From assembly GCA_014654065.1 (NCBI GenBank), contig JACWDM010000002.1:62001-126000 (forward strand): a DNA stretch of 64,000 nucleotides, given 5' to 3'. Source of the DNA: Pelagibacterales bacterium SAG-MED15 (GTDB lineage Bacteria > Pseudomonadota > Alphaproteobacteria > Pelagibacterales > Pelagibacteraceae). Shown one piece after another: positions 55,094 through 63,601 of the stretch (position 1 is the first letter of the stretch; every line of letters begins with the position of its first letter). A program made the translations under genes and the position numbers. Below the pieces are notes generated by a model. That model did no database searches. It saw only the letters and a list, made by a program, of their open reading frames with translations, and was not told the DNA's origin.

Positions 55094-55435
55094 TTACAAT
55101 TTTTTCCAATTGGTTTTTTTTAATAAATTCTCTAAATTATCTGAGTTTTTATATATTTTACCTTTCGAGTCTGTAATTAAATATTTTAAATTCTTATTTG
55201 TTGGTCTAAAATTTTTGCAAATTTTATACATAGCATTTTCTGTAGAATTTTTAAAAACACTAAAACCAACTTGTTTACTTGATATAGCTAAACCATAATC
55301 TTTCCAAGAACCTTCTGAAACCATCTTTGCATATAAATTTAAAATAATTTTAAGCTCATTTTTTTCAAAAAAATACTTTCTGTCCTTTTCTCTGAAGGTA
55401 TTATCTACAACCAGTTTAAGATTTTTATTCATCAA
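55094..55435 (-). CDS. DUF2794 domain protein
   Basis: 113 aa. FREKDRKYFFEKNELKIILNLYAKMVSEGSWKDYGLAISSKQVGFSVFKNSTENAMYKICK matches DUF2794, an alphaproteobacteria-specific family of unknown function whose members share F.R.EL..IL..YG.MVA.GEWRDYA. The N-terminal MMNKNLKLVVDN is usual. It overlaps yciB by 11 bp. Confidence 0.9.
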   Translation of the reverse strand: MMNKNLKLVVDNTFREKDRKYFFEKNELKIILNLYAKMVSEGSWKDYGLAISSKQVGFSVFKNSTENAMYKICKNFRPTNKNLKYLITDSKGKIYKNSDNLENLLKKTNWKKL

Positions 55436-55976
55436 TTTTATATTTATTAATTATATTAAACTGAAAAGCAGTGAAGATAAAAGTTATTGGTAACATTCCC
55501 CAAACTTTAAAATTTACCCAAAATTCTTCTGACTGAGTTCTCCATACAACTTCATTTAAAATAGCAAGTGCAAAAAAGAAATATGCCCATCTTTGATTTA
55601 ATATTTTCCAACCCTCATCTGTAATTTTTATAGCACTTTCAAGCATTTTTTTTAACAATGGTTCTTTTGTAAAAAATTTTCCAAATATTAAAGCTAAACC
55701 AAATAAGACGTTAATAATTGTAGGTTTAATGTAAATAAAAATTGGATTTTTAAAATAAATTGTCAATCCTCCAAAAAAAGTTATTAAAACTCCACCTATC
55801 AAGGGAACAGTTGGTATTTTTTTTTCTTTAACCCATACTAAGCCAAGTGCAATTATTGTAGCGATAATAAAAGGAGGAATTGCAACCTCCAAACTTTTAT
55901 CGTTTTTATAATAAAAGGAGAAAAATACTAAAAGAGGACCAAAGTCTGTGACAAATTTAAATAATGATTTATTCAC
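55425..55976 (-). CDS. yciB: Inner-membrane septation-type protein YciB/IspZ
   Basis: 183 aa with about five membrane helices. FVTDFGPLLVFFSFYY is the invariant N-terminus; VPLIGGVLITFFGGLTIYFKNPIFIYIKPTIINVLFGLALIFGKF and GWKILNQRWAYFFFALAILNEVVWR are diagnostic. The family (YciB/IspZ, septation protein A) influences cell envelope and division. Upstream of, and overlapping, DUF2794. Confidence 0.95.
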   Translation of the reverse strand: MNKSLFKFVTDFGPLLVFFSFYYKNDKSLEVAIPPFIIATIIALGLVWVKEKKIPTVPLIGGVLITFFGGLTIYFKNPIFIYIKPTIINVLFGLALIFGKFFTKEPLLKKMLESAIKITDEGWKILNQRWAYFFFALAILNEVVWRTQSEEFWVNFKVWGMLPITFIFTAFQFNIINKYKIDE

Positions 55977-56056
55977 AAAAAGATATTAACAGATTTAAAA
56001 AAACTTTAATATTTTTTTATTGATTTTTAGATTTAAATACACATATATTATTAATA

Positions 56057-56377
56057 ATGACTGTTCAAAAAGCTAAGTTTTCAATCGGAGATATAGTTAA
56101 GCATAAGCACTTTGATTTTAGAGGAGTGATATACGATGTCGACTTTAAGTTTAATAATTCAGAAGAATGGTATCAGTCTATACCAAAAAATGTAAGGCCG
56201 AGAAAAGATCAGCCATTTTATCATCTTCTTGCAGAAAATGACGACGTTACTTACGAAGCATATGTGTCAGAGCAAAATCTTCTAATGGATGATTCAGAAG
56301 AGCCTATTAAACACCCCTTAATTAATGAAATTTTCTCTGGAAAGAAGGGTTCAAGCTATTTTAAGCCTTCAAATTAA
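56057..56377 (+). CDS. hspQ: Heat-shock protein HspQ
   Basis: 106 aa, YccV-like. KAKFSIGDIVKHKHFDFRGVIYDVDFKFNNSEEWY is the family start, and PFYHLLAENDDVTYEAYVSEQNLLMDD the second block. In enterics HspQ is a specificity factor of Lon and binds hemimethylated DNA in vitro. It is followed by the structured gap before ccmC. No clear RpoH promoter is seen upstream. Confidence 0.94.
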   Translation: MTVQKAKFSIGDIVKHKHFDFRGVIYDVDFKFNNSEEWYQSIPKNVRPRKDQPFYHLLAENDDVTYEAYVSEQNLLMDDSEEPIKHPLINEIFSGKKGSSYFKPSN

Positions 56378-56411
56378 AAAGATACATTATTTAAACACAT
56401 TTAGTTCAAAT

Positions 56412-56558
56412 CTTGGTCATATAAAATTATTATTTTTGGACTTCGACCAGGAATGATATTGTTTCCCTTATTAATTATCTCCCTCTCATTCCTGGTCAAA
56501 AATTGACTTTTTAACCCATTCATAACTTTTAAAAATTGTATATAGTTTGTTATGGGTT
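56412..56558 (+). promoter_or_regulatory. Structured leader before ccmC
   Basis: The 174-bp gap holds an inverted repeat with perfect 12-bp arms, GACCAGGAATGA (56445-56456) and TCATTCCTGGTC (56486-56497), with a 29-nt loop and TTTTT/AAAAA flanks. TGGTC (56414-56418) could compete for the left arm. Further on, AACCCAT (56513-56519) is complementary to ATGGGTT (56552-56558), which includes the ccmC start codon; CATAAC (56521-56526) and GTTATG (56549-56554) are an alternative. It may be an attenuator/start-sequestering leader, or a terminator for hspQ. Confidence 0.45.
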
Positions 56559-57256
56559 TATTTAATCAAAGTAAAATTTTTTTGTTAACAAACAAATATC
56601 AAAAATTTATTTTAATATTTTTTTTATTAGTTTTGTCTGTAGGATTGCTAGAGGCATTATTTTTATCACCTCAAGATTATTTACAAGGAGACTCGGTTAG
56701 AATCATGTATGTTCATGTTCCTTCAGCATGGATTTCTTTAGGTATATTCTCATTAATAGCATTTCTATCAATTTTAGTTTTTATTTTTAAAAATAGAAAT
56801 TTAATTATTATTGCTAAAAGTTTTGCACCGTCTGGATTTGTTTTTACATTGATTGCATTAGTTACCGGTTCGATTTGGGGAAAACCAACATGGGGAACTT
56901 GGTGGGCTTGGGATGCTAGAATTACTACTATGTTAATTTTGGGCCTTTTTTATTTAATGTATTTGTTAGCCTGGAGAATATTTGAAGACAGAAATAGTGT
57001 AGTTAAAATAACCTCACTCATATCAATAATTGGAGCAATCAATATACCAATTATAAAATTTTCTGTTGATTGGTGGAATACTCTTCATCAACCATCTTCT
57101 ATCAAAATACTTTCGGACTCGAGCATACATGAAGCAATGTTACTACCTCTCATAATAATGACTGCGGCATTTGCCCTATTTTCATTACTGATTTTTTTAA
57201 TGAAATATAATACAGAACTGATAAAAATTAAAACTAAGGGTTTAAACAGACTATGA
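56552..57256 (+). CDS. ccmC: Heme exporter/handling protein CcmC
   Basis: Inner-membrane protein that loads heme on CcmE. The protein has 234 aa with six helices. The tryptophan-rich WWD motif WGKPTWGTWWAWDARITTMLIL (about 110-131) and external His residues (YVHVPSAW; VDWWNTLHQPSS) are intact. First gene of ccmCDEFGH. ccmA and ccmB are not adjacent. It overlaps ccmD by ATGA. Confidence 0.97.
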   Translation: MGLFNQSKIFLLTNKYQKFILIFFLLVLSVGLLEALFLSPQDYLQGDSVRIMYVHVPSAWISLGIFSLIAFLSILVFIFKNRNLIIIAKSFAPSGFVFTLIALVTGSIWGKPTWGTWWAWDARITTMLILGLFYLMYLLAWRIFEDRNSVVKITSLISIIGAINIPIIKFSVDWWNTLHQPSSIKILSDSSIHEAMLLPLIIMTAAFALFSLLIFLMKYNTELIKIKTKGLNRL

Positions 57257-57486
57257 TAATTAACTTTATAAATATGAACGGCTATGGGATTTACGTTTTC
57301 TCAGCTTTCATTTTTACTTTAATAAATTTTGCTGGATTATATTTTATTGTTAGATCACAACTTAAAAAAGAACAACAAAAGTTTGCTAAAGAGTTTAGTA
57401 AATTAGATGAACAAAAAGCTTTTGAAGCAAATAAACAAAATATTAATAAAGAAATTTTATTAACAGGTACTTTTTCAAAGACTTAA
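57253..57486 (+). CDS. ccmD: Heme exporter protein CcmD
   Basis: 77 aa. One membrane helix (YVFSAFIFTLINFAGLYFIVRSQL) then a charged coil. It stabilises the CcmABC complex and helps release holo-CcmE. It overlaps ccmC by 4 bp and lies just before ccmE. The longer-than-usual C-terminal tail (about 40 aa, Lys/Asn-rich) carries no recognised motif. Confidence 0.88.
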   Translation: MIINFINMNGYGIYVFSAFIFTLINFAGLYFIVRSQLKKEQQKFAKEFSKLDEQKAFEANKQNINKEILLTGTFSKT

Positions 57487-57495
57487 CTTTAACAA

Positions 57496-57912
57496 ATGTA
57501 TGGCAAAAAAGTTAAATTAAGAGCTTTATTCTTAATAACTTTAATTTTATCACTGACTTTGATTGTTTTTTTAGTTTTATATTCTTTAAAAGAAAATGTT
57601 GTATATTTTTTATCACCAACAGAAATTAAAACCTTAAACGAAGTAAAAAAAGATAAGATAAGAGTTGGTGGAATGGTAAAAAAAAGTTCAATAAATATTA
57701 TTAATGATGAAATAATTTTTATAATAACAGATTTTCAAAATGAAATTAATGTTACCTATTCAGGTTTGGTACCAAACTTATTTCAAGAAAATAAAGGGGT
57801 TGTTGCAGAGGGATTTTTAGAAGATAAAAATTATTTCAAGGCTACTAAAATATTGGCTAAACATGATGAAAATTATATGCCTCCAGATTTAAATAAAAAA
57901 AAAGACGAGTAG
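57496..57912 (+). CDS. ccmE: Heme chaperone CcmE
   Basis: 138 aa, membrane-anchored OB fold. N-terminal anchor [37 protein letters not shown] is the first OB strand. The covalent heme His is in AKHDENYMP (HxxxY). Full length. It delivers heme to CcmF. Confidence 0.96.
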   Translation: MYGKKVKLRALFLITLILSLTLIVFLVLYSLKENVVYFLSPTEIKTLNEVKKDKIRVGGMVKKSSINIINDEIIFIITDFQNEINVTYSGLVPNLFQENKGVVAEGFLEDKNYFKATKILAKHDENYMPPDLNKKKDE

Positions 57913-57915
57913 AAA

Positions 57916-59796
57916 TTGATTTATAATTATATAGGCAGCTTTTCAATTATTATCTCACTTCTTTTATCAATATTTATATTTTTAAAAATTTTTTTGGAAT
58001 TAAAAAATTTAAGTCAATTTTCAAATATAAATCTCAAACAATTAATTTTTTTTCAATTCTTTTTTGTTTTAGTAGGTTTTATTTCTTTACTTGTTTTATT
58101 TATAAATTCAGAATTTGGTAATATTACAGTTTTCAATAATTCTCATACAACAAAACCAATGTTTTATAAGATTAGCGGTTTATGGGGAAATCATGAGGGA
58201 AGTTTGCTGCTTTGGATGTTAATACTCACTTCAATAAATCTTGTTTATTTTTTAACTTCTAATAGCAGATCAATTAATGAAAGACTTGTTACATTAATTT
58301 TTCAACAAATTATAATTTTTGGTTTTCTTATTTTTTTAATTTTTACTTCAAATCCTTTTAGCGAAGTATTTCCAATACCTAAAGAGGGACTTGGACTAAA
58401 TCCAATTTTACAAGATCCAATACTCGCAATTCATCCTCCTGTTCTTTATATAGGGTATGTAAGTACATCAATTATTTTTTCTTCATCTTTATCTTCAATA
58501 ATACTTGGGAATGTTAATAGTAGCTGGGCAGGTCACATAAAGAAATGGATAATTGGTACTTGGATTTTTTTAACTGGAGGTATTCTATTAGGATCTATCT
58601 GGGCCTATTATGAGTTGGGTTGGGGAGGTTTTTGGTTTTGGGACCCTGTTGAAAATATATCTTTAATGCCATGGATTAGCTTAACAGCATTGTTACATTG
58701 TATTTTGGTTTTAAACAAAAGATCAGCTTTAGGATCATGGTCTATTATTTTATCTATAACCACTTTTACTTTAAGTATATGCGGAACTTTTTTAGTTAGG
58801 TCAGGAATATTAAATTCAGTCCACACATTTGCCAACGATCCTGAACGAGGTTTATATATTTTATTATTTTTATTTTTTATAATCTTTATGTCACTAATTA
58901 TTTATTTTTTTTATGAGGAAAAACTAAATTTTTCTAATAAAAGTTTTGGTTTAATAACTAAAGAAAGTCATATCTTAATAAATAATTGGTTTTTAATGTA
59001 TTTTTTATCTGTGATTTTGATTGGTACAGTTTACCCAATTTTTCTTGAGGTAATAGCAAACCAAAAAATTTCTGTAGGACCGCCATTTTTTAATAAATTA
59101 ATAATCCCATTTTTAATTCCTTTCTTAATATTTATGTCTATAGGTCCTAATTTAGCATGGATTAAAAGTAAAAAATTTGAAAAGAAATTTATTTTATTTT
59201 TATTCTTGATTATAAATTTAATCCTGTCTTACTTAATTTTAAATCTTATAGGCAAAACTCAACTCACTTCAATATTATTACTTGCTGCTAGTTTTTATTT
59301 ATTCTTCATATCTTTTAAAGACCTACTAAAAAAAGGTCACAAAAACCCTTCCCAGGTAATTTCTCATTTTGGTTTTAGTCTCTTAATATTGAGTATTATT
59401 CTTAACGCATTATTTTCAAAAGAGATTATTACAAATCTCAAAGTAGGAGAGCAAGTTCAGTTTAAAAATAATAAAATAATTTTTAAAAGAATAGACGTAA
59501 GCTCTGAAACAAACTATGAAAAAATAACTGGTTTATTTATTATTAAAAATCAAAAAAACATAAGTGAACAATTCTTACCTGAAATAAGAATATATAATCA
59601 ACCTCAAGTTATAACCAGTGAAGCTTTCATTAAAACAAGTATATTTAAAGATAGATTTTTAGTAATTAATCCAATTAAAGATAAAACTTATTTTAACGTT
59701 AGATACCAAGAAAAACCATTAATGATTTGGATTTGGATCTCTACAATTTTAATTATTATAGGTGGAAGTATTAATTTTTTAAAAAATGAGAAATAA
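57916..59796 (+). CDS. ccmF: Cytochrome c heme lyase subunit CcmF
   Basis: Attaches heme to apocytochromes. 626 aa from a TTG start (no ATG fits). Many membrane helices. WGNHEGSLLLWMLIL, LQDPILAIHPPVLYIGYV, and the WWD motif WAYYELGWGGFWFWDPVENISLMPW (about 231-255) are conserved, with GTFLVRSGILNSVHTFA. It overlaps ccmG by 11 bp. Confidence 0.97.
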   Translation: MIYNYIGSFSIIISLLLSIFIFLKIFLELKNLSQFSNINLKQLIFFQFFFVLVGFISLLVLFINSEFGNITVFNNSHTTKPMFYKISGLWGNHEGSLLLWMLILTSINLVYFLTSNSRSINERLVTLIFQQIIIFGFLIFLIFTSNPFSEVFPIPKEGLGLNPILQDPILAIHPPVLYIGYVSTSIIFSSSLSSIILGNVNSSWAGHIKKWIIGTWIFLTGGILLGSIWAYYELGWGGFWFWDPVENISLMPWISLTALLHCILVLNKRSALGSWSIILSITTFTLSICGTFLVRSGILNSVHTFANDPERGLYILLFLFFIIFMSLIIYFFYEEKLNFSNKSFGLITKESHILINNWFLMYFLSVILIGTVYPIFLEVIANQKISVGPPFFNKLIIPFLIPFLIFMSIGPNLAWIKSKKFEKKFILFLFLIINLILSYLILNLIGKTQLTSILLLAASFYLFFISFKDLLKKGHKNPSQVISHFGFSLLILSIILNALFSKEIITNLKVGEQVQFKNNKIIFKRIDVSSETNYEKITGLFIIKNQKNISEQFLPEIRIYNQPQVITSEAFIKTSIFKDRFLVINPIKDKTYFNVRYQEKPLMIWIWISTILIIIGGSINFLKNEK

Positions 59797-60304
59797 AATA
59801 TTTATTATTTTTGGATTTATTTTATTTATTTTTTGCTTTATTGTATTTTATAAAGGATTACAAAAACCAAACGTATACAGTCCAGAGCTTAATCAAAAAA
59901 AAAGTATTTCTAGTTTTGTAAGCTTAGATTTTTACTCGAATGAAAAAGTATTATCAGATGATATTTTTAAAAAAGGGAATTATTATTTAGTTAATATATG
60001 GTCATCGTGGTGTGTTCCGTGTCGAACGGAACATCCTTTCTTGACAAGATTAAAAAATAGTAAAATAAATTTAGTAGGTATTAATTATAAAGATAATATA
60101 AATAATGCAAAAGCATTTTTGAACGAGCTTGGAAATCCTTATAGTAAAATATTGAGTGATAAAGATGGAGTTATATCGATTGAACTAGGAGCTTATGGTG
60201 TACCTGAAACTTTTTTAATTAATAAAGAAAAAGTTATTATTAAAAAAATTATTGGTCCGATTAATAATGAAAGCTATAAAGAGATTTTAAACTTAATAAA
60301 ATGA
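59786..60304 (+). CDS. ccmG: Periplasmic thioredoxin CcmG/DsbE
   Basis: 172 aa with an N-terminal anchor (FIIFGFILFIFCFIVFYKGL). The thioredoxin domain has the active site NIWSSWCVPCRTEHP (about 70-84) and VPETFLINKEKVIIKKIIGPI. It keeps apocytochrome CXXCH cysteines reduced. Overlaps ccmF and ccmH. Confidence 0.96.
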   Translation: MRNKIFIIFGFILFIFCFIVFYKGLQKPNVYSPELNQKKSISSFVSLDFYSNEKVLSDDIFKKGNYYLVNIWSSWCVPCRTEHPFLTRLKNSKINLVGINYKDNINNAKAFLNELGNPYSKILSDKDGVISIELGAYGVPETFLINKEKVIIKKIIGPINNESYKEILNLIK

Positions 60305-60672
60305 AAAAAATAATATCTTTTTTGTTAGTATTCTTTTGCTTTATAAGTAATAATTTATCAGCTTCAGAAAAATATTCAGATCTAGAAAATAAAATCTTTA
60401 AAAATTTAAGATGCTTAATTTGTCAAGGTCAATCTATCTATGATTCTCAATCAGACTTTTCAGAAAGCATGAAAATAGTAGTACGAAAAAATCTTCAGGA
60501 AGGTATGTCAGAGAAAGAAATATATAATTCTTTAAAAAATAAATATGGTGAATGGGTTCTATATGACCCACAAGTTAATAAGGGAACATACTTATTGTGG
60601 ATTTTACCATTAATACTCTTTCTTCTAGGAGGGGCTATTATCTTGAGAAAATTAAGTATTTTAAAGAAATAA
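60301..60672 (+). CDS. ccmH: Cytochrome c biogenesis protein CcmH (short form)
   Basis: 123 aa. Signal peptide then the LRCxxCQ motif NLRCLICQGQSIYDSQS (about 36-52); C-terminal membrane helix (LLWILPLILFLLGGAIIL). The CcmI-type TPR domain found fused in E. coli CcmH is absent and no ccmI follows here. It reduces apocytochrome with CcmG. ATGA overlap with ccmG. Confidence 0.95.
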   Translation: MKKIISFLLVFFCFISNNLSASEKYSDLENKIFKNLRCLICQGQSIYDSQSDFSESMKIVVRKNLQEGMSEKEIYNSLKNKYGEWVLYDPQVNKGTYLLWILPLILFLLGGAIILRKLSILKK

Positions 60673-60708
60673 CAATACGATATAAATATATATATATTTA
60701 AAAGATAC

Positions 60709-61221
60709 ATGAAAAATTTATTAAGCATAGTTGGAATTTTTTTATTTTTTATTTCACCTTTAAAAGGTGATGAAAAGATTAAAAAAAATTTAGATCCACA
60801 TAAATATAATTTTTATACTGGAATGTTTGACTTCAGCGATGACGGAAAAAAATCTGCACTATTTGGAGTGCAACATAATAATGAAAATTTATATCGAGAA
60901 AGTTTCCTTGGAACTTTGTCGCCAGTTACAGGGTTTATGATTACAGGAGATAGTGCTACTTATTTGTATACGGGCATAGAGGCGAATTACGATTTAGGTA
61001 AAATACAATTCACACCAAGTTTCACTCCAGGACTTTATGGTCAAGGTGATGGAAAAGATTTAGGGCATATAGTTGAATTTAAAAGCGAAATTCAGCTTTC
61101 AGTCGATTTATTTAAGGATACTGAAATGGGATTTTCTTACAACCATCTATCTAACGCTAGTCTAGGTGATAAAAATCCAGGCGCTAATAGCTACATGTTC
61201 AATTTATTAAAGAAATTTTAA
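60709..61221 (+). CDS. PagL-like acyloxyacyl hydrolase family protein
   Basis: 170 aa with a signal peptide (MKNLLSIVGIFLFFISPLKGD) and an alternating beta-strand pattern ending in Phe (NLLKKF), as in outer-membrane barrels. The segment SYNHLSNASLGDKNPGANSYMF resembles the PagL lipid A 3-O-deacylase active site, with His and Ser of HxS present. The Glu I recall as third catalytic residue would fall on Asn here (GANS for GxES). Activity is therefore uncertain. No other lipid A genes are nearby. Confidence 0.72.
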   Translation: MKNLLSIVGIFLFFISPLKGDEKIKKNLDPHKYNFYTGMFDFSDDGKKSALFGVQHNNENLYRESFLGTLSPVTGFMITGDSATYLYTGIEANYDLGKIQFTPSFTPGLYGQGDGKDLGHIVEFKSEIQLSVDLFKDTEMGFSYNHLSNASLGDKNPGANSYMFNLLKKF

Positions 61222-61231
61222 TAAATTTTAA

Positions 61232-62383
61232 ATGAAAATTACTGATTGTTATAATTTTTCTGATTTTAGAAAACTTGCTAAAAAAAAACTTCCTTCACCT
61301 ATTTTTCATTATATAGATGGTGGATCTGATGATGAAACTACTCTTAGAAGAAATACAACATCTTTTGATGATTGTGATTTAGTTCCAAATATTCTAGCAA
61401 GCGTTGGTAAGCCAGACATATCAACTACGTTATTTGGTAGAAAAATTGATATGCCAATTTTTCTCTCTCCAGCAGCAATGCAAAGACTATATCATCCAGA
61501 CGGTGATAAAGCATCAGCAAGGGCTGCTGAAAAATTTGGAACTTTTTATAGTATGTCTTCAATGGGTAATAATACAATTGAAGAAGTTTCTAATATTTCA
61601 AGTGGTCCAAAATTATTTCAACTTTATGTTCATAAAGATAGATCGATTTCTGATGATTTGATTGAAAGATCTAGAAGATCTGGTTTTGATGCAATGTGTT
61701 TAACTGTTGATACTTTGGTTGCTGGTAATAGAGAAAAGGATCACAGAACAGGTTTTACAACACCACCAAAGTTTACTTTTGAAACCCTTATGAGTTTTGC
61801 GATGAAACCCAATTGGGTTTTTAATTATTTAATTGGAAAAAAATTTGAATTATCAAATGTTAAAAAGAAAACAGATAAAGGAACAAATATCTCAAAATCA
61901 GTTATTGAGTATATTAACGAACAATATGACCCAGCTATGGGATGGAAAGATGCAGAATATTGTGCAAAAAAATGGAATGGACCTTTTGCTTTAAAGGGAG
62001 TCATGTCAGTTGAAGATGCAAAAAGAGCTATTGATATTGGCTGTACAGCTATAATGATATCAAATCATGGTGGAAGACAATTAGACGGATCAAGATCCCC
62101 TTTTGATCAGGTAAAAGCTATTTCAGATGCAGTTGGAGATAAATTAGAAATTATTTTAGATGGTGGTGTACGAAGAGGAACCCATGTTTTAAAAGCCTTG
62201 GCAGCTGGTGCAAAAGCGTGTAGTTTCGGCAAAATGTTTCTGTTCTCTTTAGCCGCAGGAGGACAACAGGGCGTTGAACATTTAATGCAAAACATGCATG
62301 ATGAGATTAATAGAAACATGGTACTTATGGGGTGTAAAAATTTAAAAGAATTAAATGCCTCTAAATTAATTTATAGAAAATAA
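61232..62383 (+). CDS. lldD: FMN-dependent alpha-hydroxy-acid dehydrogenase (LldD-like)
   Basis: Oxidises L-lactate or a related 2-hydroxy acid. 383 aa, TIM barrel. FHYIDGGSDDETTLRRNTTSFDD, the FMN-contacting LSPAAMQRL, LFQLYVHKDR, and the catalytic-His segment MISNHGGRQLDGSRSPFDQV (about 273-292) with IILDGGVRRGTHVLKALAAGAKA. The substrate may be lactate, glycolate or mandelate-type; the nearby GlcD-like gene handles the D-type or glycolate. It is 15 bp upstream of the aminotransferase. Confidence 0.93.
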   Translation: MKITDCYNFSDFRKLAKKKLPSPIFHYIDGGSDDETTLRRNTTSFDDCDLVPNILASVGKPDISTTLFGRKIDMPIFLSPAAMQRLYHPDGDKASARAAEKFGTFYSMSSMGNNTIEEVSNISSGPKLFQLYVHKDRSISDDLIERSRRSGFDAMCLTVDTLVAGNREKDHRTGFTTPPKFTFETLMSFAMKPNWVFNYLIGKKFELSNVKKKTDKGTNISKSVIEYINEQYDPAMGWKDAEYCAKKWNGPFALKGVMSVEDAKRAIDIGCTAIMISNHGGRQLDGSRSPFDQVKAISDAVGDKLEIILDGGVRRGTHVLKALAAGAKACSFGKMFLFSLAAGGQQGVEHLMQNMHDEINRNMVLMGCKNLKELNASKLIYRK

Positions 62384-62388
62384 TAACC

Positions 62389-62393
62389 GGGAG
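62389..62393 (+). promoter_or_regulatory. Clear ribosome binding site of the aminotransferase
   Basis: GGGAG, five bases before the ATG at 62399, in CCGGGAGATAAAATG. A good Shine-Dalgarno is rare in this window and supports this start. Confidence 0.7.
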
Positions 62394-62398
62394 ATAAA

Positions 62399-63562
62399 AT
62401 GAAATTAGCACAAAATTTACAAAGATTAGGGACCGAAACTGCTTTTAGCGTTCTTGCAGAGGCAAAAAAGTTAGAAGCTCAAGGCAAACCAATGATTCAT
62501 TTAGGCTTAGGTCAACCTGATTTTAAAACTCCTAAACATGTAGTAGAAGCAGCAAAAAAAGCTTTGGATGACGGACATCATGGATATGTAATGTCAAATG
62601 GGATTCCTGAATGTAGACAATCTGTAACAAGATGGATCAAAAAAAGATACAACGCTGATGTAAGCTTTGAAAGAATACTAATTATGCCAGGTGGAAAACC
62701 TACAATGAGTTATGCAATTCAATGTTTTGGTGAACCAGGTGCAGAAATAATACACCCAACTCCTGCATTTCCAATTTATGAGTCTATGATTAATTACACA
62801 GGTTCAACCCCCGTTCCATACGATTTAACAGAAGATAAGGATCTAAAATTTAAGGCTGATAAAATTCTATCATTAATAACTGACAAAACAAGATTACTAA
62901 TTTTAATTAATCCAAATAATCCTACTGGAAGTTTTGTTGATAAACCGGAGATAGATAAGTTAGCAGAGGGATTAAAAAAATATCCACACGTAACTATTTT
63001 GAGTGATGAAATTTACAGTAGACAAGTTTTTGATGGTAAAGAAATGCCTACATTCTTTAATTATCCAGAATTAAGAGATAGACTAATCGTTCTTGAAGGT
63101 TGGAGTAAAGCTTATTCAATGACGGGATGGAGACTGGGATGGAGTTTTTGGCCTGAGCATTTAGTTGAGCATGTTAATAAGTTATTAATAAATAGTGTTT
63201 CATGTGTTAACGCAGCTGCGCAGTTTGCAGGCATAGCCGCTCTAGATGGTCCAGACGATTCTATTCATGAAATGATGGAAAAATTTACTCAAAGAAGAAA
63301 ACTTATTCATGAAGGATTAAACAGTTTGCCAGGAGTTGAATGCAGTCTTCCTGGAGGCGCTTTTTATGCTTTTCCAAAGGTAATTGGAACTGGAATGAAT
63401 GGTGCAGAATTTTGTAAAAGAGCTATGCATGAAGCTGGAGTTGCGATTGTCCCTGGAACTGCATTTGGAAAAACTTGCAATGATTATGTAAGGTTTAGTT
63501 TTGCAGCATCCAGAGATAATATTTCTCAAGCATTAGATAATATTAAAAAAATGCTGGGCTAA
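62399..63562 (+). CDS. Class I/II pyridoxal-phosphate aminotransferase
   Basis: 387 aa, fold type I. LGLGQPDFKTPKHVVEAAKKAL, NPNNPTGSFVDKPEIDKLA, DEIYSRQVFDG and the PLP-Lys motif LEGWSKAYSMTGWRLGW (about 238-254) are all intact; VPGTAFGKTCNDYVRFSFA holds the substrate carboxylate Arg. Similar enzymes use aspartate, alanine-glyoxylate or aromatic substrates; the substrate cannot be told. Set between two hydroxyacid oxidases, transamination of a 2-oxo acid they produce is possible (inference). Confidence 0.92.
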   Translation: MKLAQNLQRLGTETAFSVLAEAKKLEAQGKPMIHLGLGQPDFKTPKHVVEAAKKALDDGHHGYVMSNGIPECRQSVTRWIKKRYNADVSFERILIMPGGKPTMSYAIQCFGEPGAEIIHPTPAFPIYESMINYTGSTPVPYDLTEDKDLKFKADKILSLITDKTRLLILINPNNPTGSFVDKPEIDKLAEGLKKYPHVTILSDEIYSRQVFDGKEMPTFFNYPELRDRLIVLEGWSKAYSMTGWRLGWSFWPEHLVEHVNKLLINSVSCVNAAAQFAGIAALDGPDDSIHEMMEKFTQRRKLIHEGLNSLPGVECSLPGGAFYAFPKVIGTGMNGAEFCKRAMHEAGVAIVPGTAFGKTCNDYVRFSFAASRDNISQALDNIKKMLG

Positions 63563-63601
63563 GTTTATTTTTTATTCATAGCTTGATATACTGTTTTTTA
63601 A

